DNA of 64,000 nucleotides from Termitomyces sp. T153 (GCA_018296165.2 JACKQL020000040.1:372001-436000), one strand, 5' to 3'; shown: positions 34,720-47,052, counted from the first letter of the stretch. The notes: generated from the sequence alone by a model not told the origin. Numbers and translations are program-made.

Positions 34720-36136
34720 TAGCTTCACTTAGGCTGCCACTAGCTTGGATGGCCCAGCAGAGAATGAAGCCACCTTGAAATCAAGGTGCTTGTCCATCTC
34801 CTGGTCATTATTAGCAAGCACTATATCATTGCAGGGCACAGGTGGTGCCCTCTAGGTCAAGGATCCCTCAACAAGCACAGAAGGTTTAGTATGAGCCTTC
34901 TTTGCCTCTAGCAGGTTAGGAGGGGTTGCTACACACTTCCCCTTTCCCAACACCGAATGGAAGAGGTCCACATAGGCCTCATCTCTTTAATTTCAAACAA
35001 CATCAAGTTCATTTAGAACTTGAGCTAGTGCTAGCTGCACTACAGGATTGTTGAGGACATCAGCACCAATGTCCTTTAGAACTCTGGCTTTGTAATGCTG
35101 CTGGAGCAGGTAAGCAAGCTGCTCATCCACAGCAGTCAAAGGCTCAGGCTCTTTCACTTTGCCCTTGCCCTTCTCCTTTGCAGAGAAGCATCACTTGACT
35201 GTCTTCCAAGCAGTCAACAAGGAAGTGCTACTCCCTTGTGCCATTGCAGCTGCCTTGCCCTTTCCTTTGCTAGTCAAAGCACCTGTTGGTTGCCCCAACA
35301 AACTTAACAATGATGAGGGTGCATCTGATCGATGCTTCCTAGTAGGCAATAGCAGATACAACTGCTGCAGAGGTGCCAACAACTGCATCAAAGCCATGAT
35401 TGACTCTGGGCCATTCTCATCCACCTCCATTGCCTCTGATGACAATGCTGCAGGGACCAAGATTCCTACCTGTGCTGACATAGTGGCAGGTTGTCATTGA
35501 CCTGCCATGCCCATTGTATGGCTGGGACCAGCCACTAGGAGTGGGGCCACAGCAAACTGTAGCATCACATATTGCTGGAACTCCTAAGAACACACTGGTT
35601 GTGTGGACACAGGATATCCAAAGTTAAACTGAGGGAGGCTGGTAGTCTTCCATGTCCTCTCACTGCTTCTTGAGGGGAGCCAAATGGTCCTCCATGCCCT
35701 CTGCCTGCTCTGCCTTGTTGAGGAAGCAGCCCACATTGCCTTGCTGGTGGCTGCTGCATCACTACTGCATAGCTTAGCAGAGCTACATCTCCTTGCAGCA
35801 CTGGCAGTCCTCCACTTGCAGGCCTCATGTCCCTATGAGCTAGGGCCACTCTTCTCATCGTTGGAGGTGGTATGCCCCTGAGCACCAAGCCTCCTGCCAG
35901 TGCAGCAAAGCCACTAAATCTAAGAAGCAAGCTACTGTCTGACTCTCCCCCTCTTGAGCTCTGTCCAGAGCTCAACAAATATTCTGATGGATCTATGTCC
36001 ACCTCACCTAATCATTTCTTCTTCTTGCCCATGGAGCAAGGATTCAGTCCTCTCTGTAATGTTGGCATGTAGCACCAACAATGGGGAAGAAGACAAAGTC
36101 CAGTTGGACTTTGCATTCAGCCAAACAATTGGCTGA
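34720..36136 (-). pseudogene. proximal part of the split minus-strand ORF series
   Basis: Minus-strand frames include a basic start (MGKKKK, one stop) then DIDPSEYLLSSG with Ser/Glu-rich sequence, a Gly/Arg-rich segment near 35700, and EAMEVDENGPESIMALMQLL with a basic Lys/Gly stretch (SKGKGKAAA). The frame runs out at the element B insertion as SGSLSEATK and resumes at 27778 as PVATKEGTS. The reading frame was therefore open here when element B arrived, or at least not interrupted at this point. The protein is unidentified; basic and acidic low-complexity regions would suit a gag or a nuclear protein. CpG-depleted. Confidence 0.4.
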
Positions 36137-36188
36137 CATAATTTTTGATGGCCACTAGCATGGCAGCCTGTTGACTTCTAGGACTGAG

Positions 36189-36431
36189 TCAAGTTAACTT
36201 AGACCTTCTAGCCAGCTGTGCAGAGCACCACACACCCTGCAGCTTCAGATATCTGTCAAGGGCTGCCAGGTCCTTGCAGGTCATGAGGGACTCCCAAGTA
36301 GTGTTCCCAAGACTCCAGTGAACCTCAAATTTGAGGTTCTCACCATCCCAGCAATGACCTACTAGGTCATCAACAAACCATTCTTGGTCATCTGGGGTGC
36401 CAAGGTCATAAGGCTCTGGCCAACATTCCAA
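36189..36431 (-). pseudogene. chromodomain-like C-terminus of gypsy-1
   Basis: EWFVDDLVGHCWDG, LKFEVHWSLGNTTWES and LAALDRYLKL fit a chromodomain fold: aromatic residues with the V-x-W..G..TWE strand-turn pattern. Such modules at the end of integrase steer chromoviruses to particular chromatin. The preceding integrase sequence jumps directly from the QTEHANW region to here, indicating a deletion. Confidence 0.65.
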
Positions 36432-37048
36432 TTGGCATGTTCAGTCTGACCATCACTCTGTAGGTGGAACAATGTAGACATTAGGAGCAAAGCTCTTAAT
36501 AACTTAAGCAGTTCATGCCATCATTTTGACATGAACTTTGAGTCTTGATCATTAACAATTCAGCTTGGAAGGCCATGCAGCCTCACCACCTCATGCATTT
36601 AAATCCAGGACAGCTGCAAAGCTGTCATGGTAGTGTGCACCAGAATAAGGTGCACTATGCTTGTCATGCAACATATGACTACCCATAAGTAGTTATACCC
36701 TTTTGATCCAGGGAATGGACCAATAAAGTCCATCCCTATTGAATCCCAGGGCTTAAGTAGCACCAGAAGGAAATGTAACTTCTCTGAAGGGAGCTGATTG
36801 CTCCCTTTTGCCCACTGGCACAGCTTACAAGTAGTACAGAATGCACATGCATCTGCAACTACTGTTGGCCACCAATACCAATGACAAATGTACTCCATTG
36901 TTCTTGGACAACAAATGTACTCTGTCACTCTCTGGGTGCCAAAATGCCCTATTATATTGTGTGCTTGCTCAAGCACACTAGTCACCAACTCTTGCTCCTG
37001 AGGTATATAAAGTACCTCATGGCCCATGATGTTGGTAGTCCAGATCAA
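36432..37048 (-). pseudogene. integrase of gypsy-1 (partial)
   Basis: The HHCC zinc-binding region is seen as AHNIIGHFG followed by CTTCKLCQWAKG. The catalytic core has GMDFIGPFPGSKGYNYLWVV (first Asp), VNDQDSKF (second Asp) and SDGQTEHAN (Glu), with stops between. The function would be insertion of element cDNA into the genome; this copy is inactive because of stops and the missing C-terminal part. Confidence 0.75.
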
Positions 37049-37129
37049 CTTGTCTTGGATGCAGAAGGACTTATAGTCCTTTGGTCAAGTCATCATTTCT
37101 GCAAAGAGCTTGTCTTTGCTATATAGGGA

Positions 37130-37930
37130 TCAGATTTGATGGAGGAATTCCCCATCTGTCCTATCTTGGGGTTGAGGAGACTGGGCCATCCCTAGGATGG
37201 CCTCTCCTCGAGACATATTGATCTCATCTCCCTCCATATGAGACCCATGTCGAGCTTGGGCTAAATCTCCCTTGCTGTCATTACTGGTGGCTAGTATGTA
37301 TGCTTCTTCATCATGAATTTTGTGATGATCATGCACTTGCCTGCATCCATGGCTAGATCCATCATGGAGAGCATATATCTGATCCAGCTGCGCTTGCAGC
37401 TCTTGTACATATGTAGGGGGCAGATCATCCTCCTCTGGGTTGATACAAGCATCTGCACAAATATAGTCATAGATATGGTGCATGTCTCTAGGAGAGTTGC
37501 TCTCAAAGTAGCAGGATAATTTTACATATGTGATCTCAAAATTGAATTTTGACATATAATCTGTCCACTATCATTGATGCAGGGACAAATTCTGTTGAGT
37601 TTTAAAGGACTCAAGTGCTTTATGATCCATTATCACATGGATTTTGTACTTCAGAAGCTTATCCTCCTACTTGAGGAGAGCTTCTAAGATTGCCAGAGTT
37701 TCAAGTTCATGCACAGCATAATTGTGCTGTGCATTAGTGAACTTTTTTGATATGAATCCCACTGGTTGACATTTCTGCCAGCTTGGATTTTGTCCATACA
37801 TTGCTCTGATGCCTGTCTTTGAGGCATTGCAGATCAGCTAGATAGGATCCTCATATTAAGGATCAATCAGGCATATGACTGGAGTTTCAGCACAGATCCT
37901 CTTGATCATGTCAAAACATCATTGGTGGAT
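37130..37930 (-). pseudogene. RNase H region and linker of gypsy-1
   Basis: Minus-strand sequence gives ICNASKTGIRAMYG, GFISKKFTNAQHNYAVHELE and IHVIMDHKALESFKTQQNL, the standard gypsy RNase H series, then MSKFNFEITYV and a long acidic linker (37555-37130) before integrase. Several stops are present. The first Asp (usually CDAS) reads CNAS, a G-to-A change removing a catalytic residue. Confidence 0.7.
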
Positions 37931-38974
37931 GGGTTGCCAATGGAATGGCAACCTGTTCTGCATCATGGCCATCAATAGCCCAGTGTATGCCAAGACATTG
38001 AGCAGAAAGTTCCCAATGTAGTTCACTAGCCCAACAAACTATTGGATATCATTATAGGTTCTCAGAGTGCACCACTCCTGGATCCTATTCAACTTCTCTA
38101 TGTCAGGGTGTATACCCTGCTAGTCAATTACATGGCTGAAGCACTCTACATACTCAGCATACAACTTGCACTTCTTCCATTTAAGGTAGAGCTTGTTTTT
38201 TGTAGTCTTTCAAAGACTATTCTAAGGTGCTGCTCATCTTCCTCAATGGAGTCTGAGAAGACAAATATGTCATTCAAATAGACATGCATCCACTTGCCAA
38301 TGACATCCCTAAAAATGGATATCATTAGGCATTGAAATGTGGCTAGTGCATTACAATTGCCAATCTGCATGATGTTGCTGTGATATGTTCCAGTAATGGT
38401 CATAAAATGCAGTCTTAGGTATGTCTGATGTACACATCCTCACTTGCTCATATGCATCAGTGAGGTCAATCTTTGACCTCACTGGTGCACAAGCCACATC
38501 CTCCCAAATAACCTCTTGGTCTAGTAAGGGCATTACATCCTTAACAGTGTTGTCATTGTGCTGATAAGCATCTACTGCTGTCCACAGGGATCCATCCTTT
38601 TTGGGGATGCATAATATTGGTGTGGCTTGGTTGGCTGCACATGGCTCCTATCACTTTGCCCATACATAGTGGTCAATTTTATCCTGAAATTGCTGCTGAA
38701 GTGACTTAGAGCACCTCAGCATGAAGTATGAGTACCATTTGGACTCATCAATGAGATTTATCTCATGGTTTACTTCTCACCAAGGAGGAAGTTCCTCCTT
38801 TGTTCCATTGACAATGTCTTGGAACTTGTTATACCACTGCTGTTGAAGGCACAGAATATTGCCTTCTGATAGCTTGGGAGGTTCTAACTTTCCCCCAACT
38901 ACCTTTGGCAAAGAGTAATGGTCTTTCTTGTTTGACTTTTCTGGTGGTACAGGCTTTGCATACTTATCATGCAA
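37931..38974 (-). pseudogene. reverse transcriptase of gypsy-1
   Basis: Motifs run in order on the minus strand: TPILCIPKKDGS, VRSKIDLTDAYEQVR (motif A with Asp), IPKTAF, GNCNALATFQCLM and IFRDVIGKWMHVYLNDIFVFSDS. Motif C, normally YLDD, reads YLND; the Asn codon is at 38272-38274. One frameshift lies near 38400 between motif A and the following strand, and a stop precedes the core near 38650. The upstream part KDHYSLPKVVGGKL belongs to the connector. Inactive. Confidence 0.8.
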
Positions 38975-39550
38975 TGCCGTCAGCCAAATGTCTGACTTGT
39001 CTGGTATGTTCAGCTAAGCAGAACCATGAGTTGCTCTGCCTCTTGCTTCTTTCCACAAGTATTCAAACTCACTAGGCTCAGATATTTCATCCTCTATAGC
39101 CATGCTATATATTTCATCCTCAGGAGTCAATCTTCTTACCCCTTCCTGTTATATCAGGTCAGCTATGACCTGATTCCACTCCTGTGGCATACATGGGTTG
39201 TATGCTCATTCCAGAGTAGGCTTTGTGATTGGTCTGTCCCAGATCTTCCTTTCCCTTACCCTCAAAGGTCAATCTCAAACCTTCTGGCATATTCTCCCCC
39301 CCTGTTGAAGAGTACCCCTTTGATACTCTTCTTTGGATACTACCAGAGATGGATGATCCTTGGGTAGACTCTCAGTTACCTGAGCTTTCTCCTCATCCAC
39401 TACCTCCTCTACAGTGGGCCACTTGAGTCCACCTAGGAGTCAAGGCTGCTCATCACACCACTTTTCCACTGTGTGGGAGCATTGTGCACAGCCATCAGCA
39501 TCCTCCCACTCCAATTTGTGAGCTGGAGTTGCCCTTCCATAAATGACCAC

Positions 39551-39835
39551 CTAGTCTTTCACAAAATCAAGGAGAACCTTATGGGTCCTTGTAAATAGTG
39601 TCCCCATGATCATATTGTAGCAATCAAAATCTGCAATGTCAACATAGACATTGCCAATCTTGCCAGGGACCTTCATAGTAGCTCTGGCCCCATAGTTTAC
39701 TACAGAATGACTTTCAATTGTTCCTAGCTGCAGAGTAATGGGGGTAGCAAATGGTGCCACCCATTTTCTAGCCACATGCACAAATGAGGGCATGATTCTG
39801 GAAGTAGTACTCTTAGAGTCTCACAGCATCCATGC
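39551..39835 (-). pseudogene. retropepsin-like protease of gypsy-1
   Basis: DSKSTTSRI (normally DSGST) at about 39800-39820 marks the active site, with Lys (codon 39812-39814) in place of Gly. IADFDCYNMIMGTLFTRTHKVLLDF follows and fits the second half of gypsy aspartic proteases (the usual I-L-G strand). A stop lies just before the Asp. It would cleave the polyprotein; this copy cannot be active. Confidence 0.65.
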
Positions 39836-39880
39836 ACTGTGGCCATTTACTTCAACCCAAGTGATGAGACATTCTTTGTT

Positions 39881-40560
39881 TCATGCTAGCAGCACTGGGC
39901 ATTTCATGGCATCCTTGGATGCCATGAGCTGCACTTTCCTCATGCAAACCTTGTTGCTAGGTTTGTTCTCTCTTTCTTTGCTAATAGGAACCTCTGTAAG
40001 GGCAAACAATTCCTCATTATCACTACCACAAGTATAGTACTCATTGTTGTACATTTCCAATTCAACATAATCCTCACCCTGCTCTTGAGTCCCATTGGAC
40101 TCAAATGCCTTGTCAGCATTGGCCTCAGCAGACTCATCCTTCTGCTCATTGTCAGCTTCTATTACATCTGATGGTGCAGCTATATGAGCTGCCCACAAAA
40201 ATACCTGGGGAGTCAGTTGAGCTGGCTCCCTGCATTTGTGCATAAGGTGCCCAGCCTTTCTGCACCTATGGCAGCTTGCAAACTGCCCAGCATCCTTGCT
40301 GGGTTGGCCAGATGCTATGGCCACAACATTTTTGCCTGCAGCAAGATGTTTTCTCACTGCCTGCACTGCAGCCACAGATTGGGAGAGCTCCAAGCCCACA
40401 CCAGCTTGTAGTATCATGGGTCTTAAGGCCATGCATATAGCTGGCCTCTTTGCTAACTGCAACAGCTGTAATTACCTATGTTGTCTGGTCACCTCTGTCT
40501 GCTTGGCTAATGCAGTCCCTATTGCTGGGGACTGTGCTGCTGCTAACAACAGCTACTGTC
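39881..40560 (-). pseudogene. gag C-terminal part of gypsy-1 with CCHC zinc knuckle
   Basis: CHRCRKAGHLMHKC is a C-x2-C-x4-H-x4-C zinc knuckle that binds element RNA. It is preceded by an Ala/Gln-rich stretch and followed by an acidic segment (EADNEQKDESAEAN). At 40560 the frame meets the nested LTR and continues on its far side at 47960 (KKSQSGW). A few stops. Confidence 0.75.
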
Positions 40561-40923
40561 TGTTAGGTTCTGCTGACCATGGGGGCTCAGCTACACTAGG
40601 TGAGTCCTTACTAGGCAGATGCAATGTCCTGCACTGATAACTTGGCATTTGGGGAGGGTTGAGACTTTAGAGACTTGTAAGAATAAGTGAGGGAGAGTGA
40701 TCCAAACAAGTTCAGAGTGGTCTGGGAAAGTCTAAAACAAGGTACAGAGAAGGGTTGAACTTGAGGGGGGTGTAAGGCATAAGTCCAGAAGCAGGTATTG
40801 GAGGTGTGGGGTAAGTGGGGGCTATGCAAGTGATAGGAGTGGGGCTGGAGTTTGATGGGGGATCAATAGAAGTTGATGGGTTTCAGGGCCAAGTGATTAG
40901 TGAGGTCTGGAGTTGGTTTAAGG

Positions 40924-40936
40924 AATGTTTGAGGTT
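40924..40936 (+). repeat. LINE target-site duplication, left copy
   Basis: AATGTTTGAGGTT here is repeated exactly at 47184-47196. This 13-bp duplication brackets the LINE and shows target-primed insertion into the LTR. Confidence 0.85.
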
Positions 40937-40957
40937 GATGATGATGATGATGATGAT
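40937..40957 (-). repeat. (ATC)7 3' tail of the LINE
   Basis: Seven GAT units on the plus strand are (ATC)7 on the element strand, directly next to the target duplication. Simple-repeat tails in place of poly(A) are known in several LINE clades. Confidence 0.85.
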
Positions 40958-41175
40958 TTCCTATACTGGCTGGGGCCTTGCCCTATGTCAGGTTCTACTG
41001 GTATCTAGCTTTCTACCTATCTACCCTGTCGTATGTATGTCCTAATCTATCGGCTCCCACTTGTGCAGTTGCCTAATTTGCGTGCCTGGAACTGGGCTGG
41101 TGGCCTTATTACGCCCCTTTTGGCGGGTGTACTGTATATTAATGGTGTTAGTATTGGTCATTCTTGTTCTCCCTC

Positions 41176-43160
41176 TCATCTCCTCCTCCTCTGCCTCCCT
41201 CCCAGCTTGGATGCCATCGTGTCATCTGCAATTGTCAGGTCTCTGTAAGTCTTTCCAAATCTCCTCGTGGCGTTAATGTACTGGAAGAGGGCTCTAGTCG
41301 CACCGGCGTCACTCAGGAGCTTGCTCAAGGCTCCTGGCCCCAGGTCCACCGCTCTGGTTAACTCACGTTGTTGTCTCTCGTATGTGCTGCATTGGAGGAG
41401 GTAGTGCTTGACAGTTTCTTTGGCCTGGTTACAGGCCCTGCATATGGGGCTCTCAATCTTTCCAAACCTGTATAGGTAGTGATTCAGTGGGCAGTGTCCC
41501 ATTTGTAGTTGTGTCAGAATGGATGCATGTCTGCGTGGAATGCTCGCTAGCATCTGGAGTATGCCTTTTATGCTGGGTGTGTTTGGGTCTATGGCCTGTA
41601 ACCTTCCAAATCTGGGTGATCTGCGTATGAGGTCCTCAGCATCTGTCCTCCAGCGCTTCTTGTGCCCGGCCAGTATGGCCACTTTGGATGTTTTCAGAGG
41701 TTTCCCCAGGAAAGGCAGCATCTGTACAGTGGTCTTGTTGCCTCCCACCGCTTTCTTCACCTCCCTGTCTGCTCTCTCATTGCCCGCAATGCCTGTGTGC
41801 CCAGGTGTCCAGTATACCTCGATGTCTATGCCTGAGTCAACCTTCTTGACCTTCTGGATGCCTTTCAATACTTCATCCACGATGTACCTCACCATTCCCG
41901 GTCCCTGTGCCTCCAGTGCCTTCGTCCCCACCTGATTGTCCGTCCCTACCATCACCTTCCTGATTCTCCTTCTGCCCCTGTTCCTCCCCCCTATCTCTCT
42001 TTGTAACAACTCAAATCCCAGTACCTGCTCCATGCACTCTCCTTCGAACACTGTGTGCTTTGCTTCCAACCCTAGACACTTCCTCATCACCTTGACTTTT
42101 GCCATCCCCCGGTACAACACCGCTGCCGCTCCTATCATCCCTCCATGACCTGAGCCATCCATATAAATTCTGATGTCCACTTCATTTTTGCTCTCCCTCT
42201 CCTGCACCTCCTCTTTTGTCTCCCCCACAATCATGTCCATCGGGCACTTCCACTCCAGCAGCAGCCTGACAACTGCAATTGTTTCCACCTCCCTTGGGTC
42301 CTCCCCTAGCGCCTGCATGATGTAGTGCAAAGGGGCCCTGTGGCGCTTCACAAATCTGACTGCTTGTCTTGCTGGTTTGTGTAGGGGGTGAGTGTCCGGT
42401 ACTGCCGCTATCCTTGCTGCTGCCTTGATACAGATCTTGCATATCCTCAGGTTTATGGGGTCCAGACCCATGTATGTGTCCAGTAGGTCATATGGTGTCA
42501 TTCGTAATGCCCCAGTGATCTGTATCGCTGCCATCCTCTGGACCCTCCCCATCTTTTCCTCCATCACCTTTGACCCCCTCATCCACTCTTCCTCACTTGC
42601 GCTTGGTGTGCACCACATGTCCACTGCATACAGCATGGTCAGTGCCACTACCACATCGTATAATCGCCATGCCAGCCCCCCTTTTATGCCTCCATTGACC
42701 TTTGCCAATCTCTTGGTCTGAATGGCTACTGCTGTGCCTCTGCCATGTGCATACACCGCGTGTTCCTTGAACCAGAGCTCCTGATCCAAGACCACCCCCA
42801 AAAACTTGTGTGAAGTCTCCATCTTGATCAGTGTCCCCCCTACAGTTATGGTGGGTTGCGTTGCCAGTTTGGTTGTCCTCCCCCTCCCTCTATCCTTCTC
42901 CTTTCTCCTGGTGAACCCTATCCCGATGAACTTCTTCACCTTGTAGATGGAATGATGTTCCTCCGCCCACTTTCCAGGTCCACTCTCCCTCTCCATGATC
43001 TCCTCCACTTTCTTCATTGCTTCCTCCATGTCATCTCCTTCTGCTGCCATGTATGCATCATCTGCAAATGAACCCGCTAATTTGCTGTCCCTCTCTCTTG
43101 CCCCTTTGATCTGGCCTGCATTGTAGAAGCCATAGCAAAGACCCGACCCGACATGTTACA
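41176..43160 (-). pseudogene. LINE ORF2, C-terminal part: RT end, RNase H, zinc motif
   Basis: Minus strand. Just upstream of the Met at 43050 the frame reads LAGSFADDAYMAAEG, with the reverse-transcriptase catalytic F-A-D-D intact. SHKFLGVVLDQ (thumb region) follows. RNase H shows YMDGSGHGG, FEGECMEQV, VGTDNQVG and TPGHTGIAGNERAD, so all four acidic residues are visible. The end has HCPLNHYLYRFGKIESPICRAC and HYLLQC, a typical C-terminal Cys/His motif. This stretch is open for more than 600 codons, the best preserved part of the element. Confidence 0.85.
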
Positions 43161-43823
43161 GCCCTAATCCAGACCACTGTTCACCAGTTGCTGTTGCGAG
43201 TTGTAGTCATCGAAGGATATTATGGTTTGTCGCCCCTCTAGCTTCCTCTCAAGCCACCCCACCACTTCCTCTGGCACTCCTCTTTTTCTCATATACTCCA
43301 CCATCACTCTGGGCACCGTATTTAGAAACACCCCCTTGACATCCATGAACACCACCACCACCTCCTTCCCCCTCCTCCAAGCGTCCTTGACAAATGCTGT
43401 CAGCATGTGCAACGAGTCCATGGTTGACTGTTCTGGCCTTCCCCCAAATTGGTATTTTGGGAGGATGTTGGCCTTCTCCACATAGTACGCTAACTTTGTC
43501 TTCATGCAGGATGAGAGGACCTTCGCCACTGTGTCCAGCAAGGCAATTGGCCTGTACGCATTAGGATTGCTGTAGTTGTCCCTGCTGGGTTTTCTCAGCA
43601 CCACCATCTTAAACACCTTCCACCTCTCTGGGTATACTTTGTGCTGGAACGTGGCATGAAATATGGGACCCAGGTATGGTATGATTGTCCATTTAGTTTT
43701 CTTCAAGACCACGTTTGGAATTCCGCTGAGCCCAGGCGCCTTGTGTGGCTTAAGCTTGTCTATCACTGCATAAATCTCTTTGTTTCTGATGGGTGTCCAT
43801 GCAAACGCAGGTTCGACCGTCAT
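43161..43823 (-). pseudogene. LINE ORF2, reverse-transcriptase fingers and palm
   Basis: KAPGLSGIPNVVLKK, NAYRPIALLDTVAKVLS, YQFGGRPEQSTMDSLH and VVVVFMDVKGVFLNTV (motif A Asp present) are standard LINE reverse-transcriptase blocks. At NSGLD the next codon is TAG where the family has Gln, followed by a frameshift near 43150 before the FADD block. This breaks the enzyme between motifs B and C. Confidence 0.85.
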
Positions 43824-45130
43824 CCTTTCCCTGTCTCATTCTGATGCCGGTCCTGGGTTGTTGTAGAAGAATGTGTCATGGAACAACCTGGCCTTCCTCT
43901 TGTTGTCCTCCACCTCTATTGTCCTTCCGTCCACCTCCTCTCTCAATGCTGGCACCCTTGCCTTCCCTCCATCCCCCGGTGCTGCTGTCACAAAGGCCTT
44001 GGCGTCCCATACCGATCTGGTGTTGACTTCCTGTAACCAGTTCTCCCAGTGTGTCTTTTTCGCGGTCTTGATTGCTTATCCATAGTTGTTGCATGCGTGC
44101 CAGAATGCTTCATGAGCTGGATGTCCCGCGATGCCTGCCATTCAGTATGACTCTTGCCCCATTGCCCTCGCCTTCATCCTCAGTCCCGTCAGTTCCTTCA
44201 ACCACCACCTCTTCATGCCATAGTGCTCCCTCCTTAGCGGCACCTTCTCTTCCACTGTTCTTCTCAGCGCCTCCATCACCTCATCCAGCCACAACTCCAC
44301 CTCCTCTCTCCTCGTTATCCTGCCCTTCCCCACCCCCTCCAGCTTCCTTCCCAGCTCCTCCTCGAACTCGTTCCAGTCTACTTCCCAGAAGTTCCTGCTG
44401 GCCTCCGCGTTGTTCCTCTCCACCAACGTTTCACATACCGTGATTATTGGGAAGTGATCAGCCTTTGGGAGTTGGTCACTGTGCAGGACCTCCATCGTAT
44501 GATCTGACTCTGGAAAGCATCAGTGACAAAGACATTATCTGGTCATGTTAGATTTGCTGTGCCTTTTGCTCACAGCATTGGTACATGCAGTCTCAGCGCC
44601 ATGACCATTCGGTGCCTCATTGTCATTGCAATGAGCTCTTCCGCCGCATCCAAATTCCTCCTCGTGAAGAGGTGGGAGTTGCGTGGTTTGTCCCACATTG
44701 GGTGGTGTCTATTGAAGTCTCCAACCCAAATGTCTGCGACGGCCCTGCCTCCTGTCTGCCTCCCTTCCACACTCCGTAGGTAGAAGTCCAATGCTCTGGC
44801 ACTCCTTGAGTGCTCACAGTCGTTATAGATGTTGAAAATGCATACCATTCCATCCTCCATCTCCAAGCTAATCACTACTACGTCCATACTTTTGATGTTC
44901 AATCTTCTCCATCTGTTGGTGGTAATCTCCTTACTCACCAACATCACTGCCCTAGTCCTCGCCACCGCCCCCTTGTCGTGTGTTTTTGGGTATACTGGCC
45001 TCCAAATCTGTGTCGCTCTTGACTTCTTGTTGAAGTCGAAGTAGGGCTCCTGCAAGCATATAATGTCAACTGTCTTATCCATCATGTTCAACATCACATG
45101 TTGAGCTGTCAGTGACTTGTCGACGTTCTA
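43824..45130 (-). pseudogene. LINE ORF2, APE-type endonuclease and linker
   Basis: The start WQ-stop-NVDKSLTAQ near 45130 is the usual N-terminus (W-Q-x-N). DIICLQEPYFDF holds the catalytic Glu, IWVGDFNRHHPMWD the Asp/Asn/His block. After a frameshift near 44500, DHFPII gives the final His region. The linker continues to 43824 with three more stops (TGA, TAA, TGA). It would nick target DNA to prime reverse transcription. Confidence 0.8.
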
Positions 45131-45243
45131 TTGCCATCTGGTTAGGTTCCTACGCCTTCTCCCCTCACCTCCTCTCCTCACGTTCACTACCTCTTGTTCC
45201 ATCTGTTGGTCACTAATCATTGGGAGGGCTGTGGTGAGAGCTG

Positions 45244-47052
45244 TCATGCTTGCATTGCTAGGGTCTCTACCGAGGCCATGAACTCATCAAATTGTCTTGT
45301 ATTCCACCTCTCCTCCTTATGGCTACCCCCTCGGCTTGCCATTTCCTGGGTGCAGGGTTTGCTGTCCCACCTGTAGTTGTCCAGAGTTGTCTGGGTGCCA
45401 CCTGGGGCCCTCTGCATGCCCACTGCCCCACTCTCAGGTGCCTTGTGGCTTCCACCATGCACTGGCGCCCCTCCGCCTTGGCCGCTGTGGCTGCCTGCAA
45501 GCCTGCCCTGTCTGACTCCTCATTCAATTGCCCCTTCACCTTGTTCACCCCTATACTCTGTGAGCACTCTGTTGTTGTTGCACCTCACCCATGTCAATTG
45601 CTGGTCAGTAGGATAGAATTTATACTTCATCTCCGGTGTTCTCTCCGCTAGTCTGTTTTTTGCTTCAATGAAGACTGGGCATAGCCTCGACGTTGATGGG
45701 TGATCATGGCGTGTTTGTCTTGCTTTGCAGTTGGCACAGCAGAAGGCCTCGGAATCCATTTCCTTGCAATCCTTCATCTTGTGCTCCTTTGCGCACAGCC
45801 TGCACATGTCTGCAATCTGTTGGCACTCATTAGCTATGTGCCCCTTTCCATACCTCTGGCACTTTAAGCATCTCTTTGGTTCTAGGTCAAGCTTCCTTGC
45901 ATTTACTCTCTTCCCTTTGATTATCAAACCTTGTCTGATGATCATGTTTGCTCCCCTGTCTGTTGCGCATGACAAGACCAGGTGGGCAACCCTCTGGTTT
46001 TCATGTCTGGCCCTGGGTGCTCTTGCCCACTTTGCTGTGACTAGTTCTCCTGGGTGTAACCTGTTTCTGCCTTCTATCATCTCCAATCAGTCCGTGGGGT
46101 CATCCCCCAGGCTTACCGGCATGAATTCAACAAAGACATTGAACACCCTGTCCTTGACTGTTGCCCTGGCACCAAACTTGCTTAGAAAACTTGCTCTGAC
46201 ATCTGATTTTGCGAGCCACTCAGCTGCTGCTGTGGAGTTCAGCTTGTAGAGGACCCCTCCATTCTTTAGCTTCCTAGCAGAAAGGAACTCAACCTCTGGG
46301 CTGTCCAGCCCCTGTATGCCCATTAGGTTCTTTGCAACTTTTGCCTTCTCCACCAGCTCCTTCTCCATGAGCTCCTTCCATCCACTGCTCCCCTCCACAT
46401 TGTCCACAATCACTTGTTTCGTCCTGTTGTTTGCCCTTTTCTTGATGTCCTCTTGTTCTGCCCTTTGGGCTGCTTGTGCATAGTCCATCCTCGGTGCATT
46501 CTGTATGTTCAGTATGCCTTCCCCTCCTCTACTCTCCCTTTGCCTGGGCCTCACATCCATCACCTGGCCCTCCTCTATCCTCTCCACCATCTCCTTTGTC
46601 TGTTCCATCATCCCCTTTACTGTTTTTACTGTTGCTTCTACAAGGTTTTCCAGCACCTCCCTGCATTTGTCCATTGCCTTCCCCACTGATTCCATCACTG
46701 CTTTCTCCATCTCCCCCGCCCTCACCTCCTCCATCCCGATTGCCACCGCCCTCATCCCATCTCTCACTTCTTGTGGGACGTCCTTTCTTGTGTATAGTAT
46801 GGCCAATGCGTTCTTGAGTATGTCGACACTGATGGGTTCGTGTGCTCCAGCTAATACTCTGTTGTCTTTTAGCCAGGTTCTAGCTTCCTCTGCATTCTGT
46901 ATTTTTGGTGCTTGCTCCTTGGCACTGCCTCTCATTGTCATGCCTTGTGGTGTGTCCATAGTTTGGCATGTTGTTTGGCTGACTTCTTTCATAGTGTTGC
47001 CCCCGCTGCTGTTGGCTGGCATGTCTCGCTTGCGGTCTATGAGTTGCGACAT
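45244..47052 (-). pseudogene. LINE ORF1 (gag-like), one frame with two TGA stops
   Basis: From Met at 47052 the frame runs about 600 codons to 45244, with TGA at 46087-46089 and 45520-45522. The N-terminal half has a long heptad-like helix (EKAVMESVGKAMDKCREV, MMEQTKEMVERIEEG), then an RRM-like beta-alpha region (VEFLSARKLKNGGVLYKL). After the first stop come CLKCQRYGKGHIANEC, CRLCAKEHKMKDC and a third Cys/His cluster, the RNA-binding zinc knuckles of LINE ORF1. The second TGA equals a CGA changed at CpG; the first could be CGA or TGG. Confidence 0.8.

Noticed and set aside
40981..41000. TGTCAGGTTCTACTGG near the LINE 3' end, resembling the start of LTR family A-D
   Set aside because: Similarity stops after about 16 bases; it lies inside the LINE 3' untranslated region and is likely chance.
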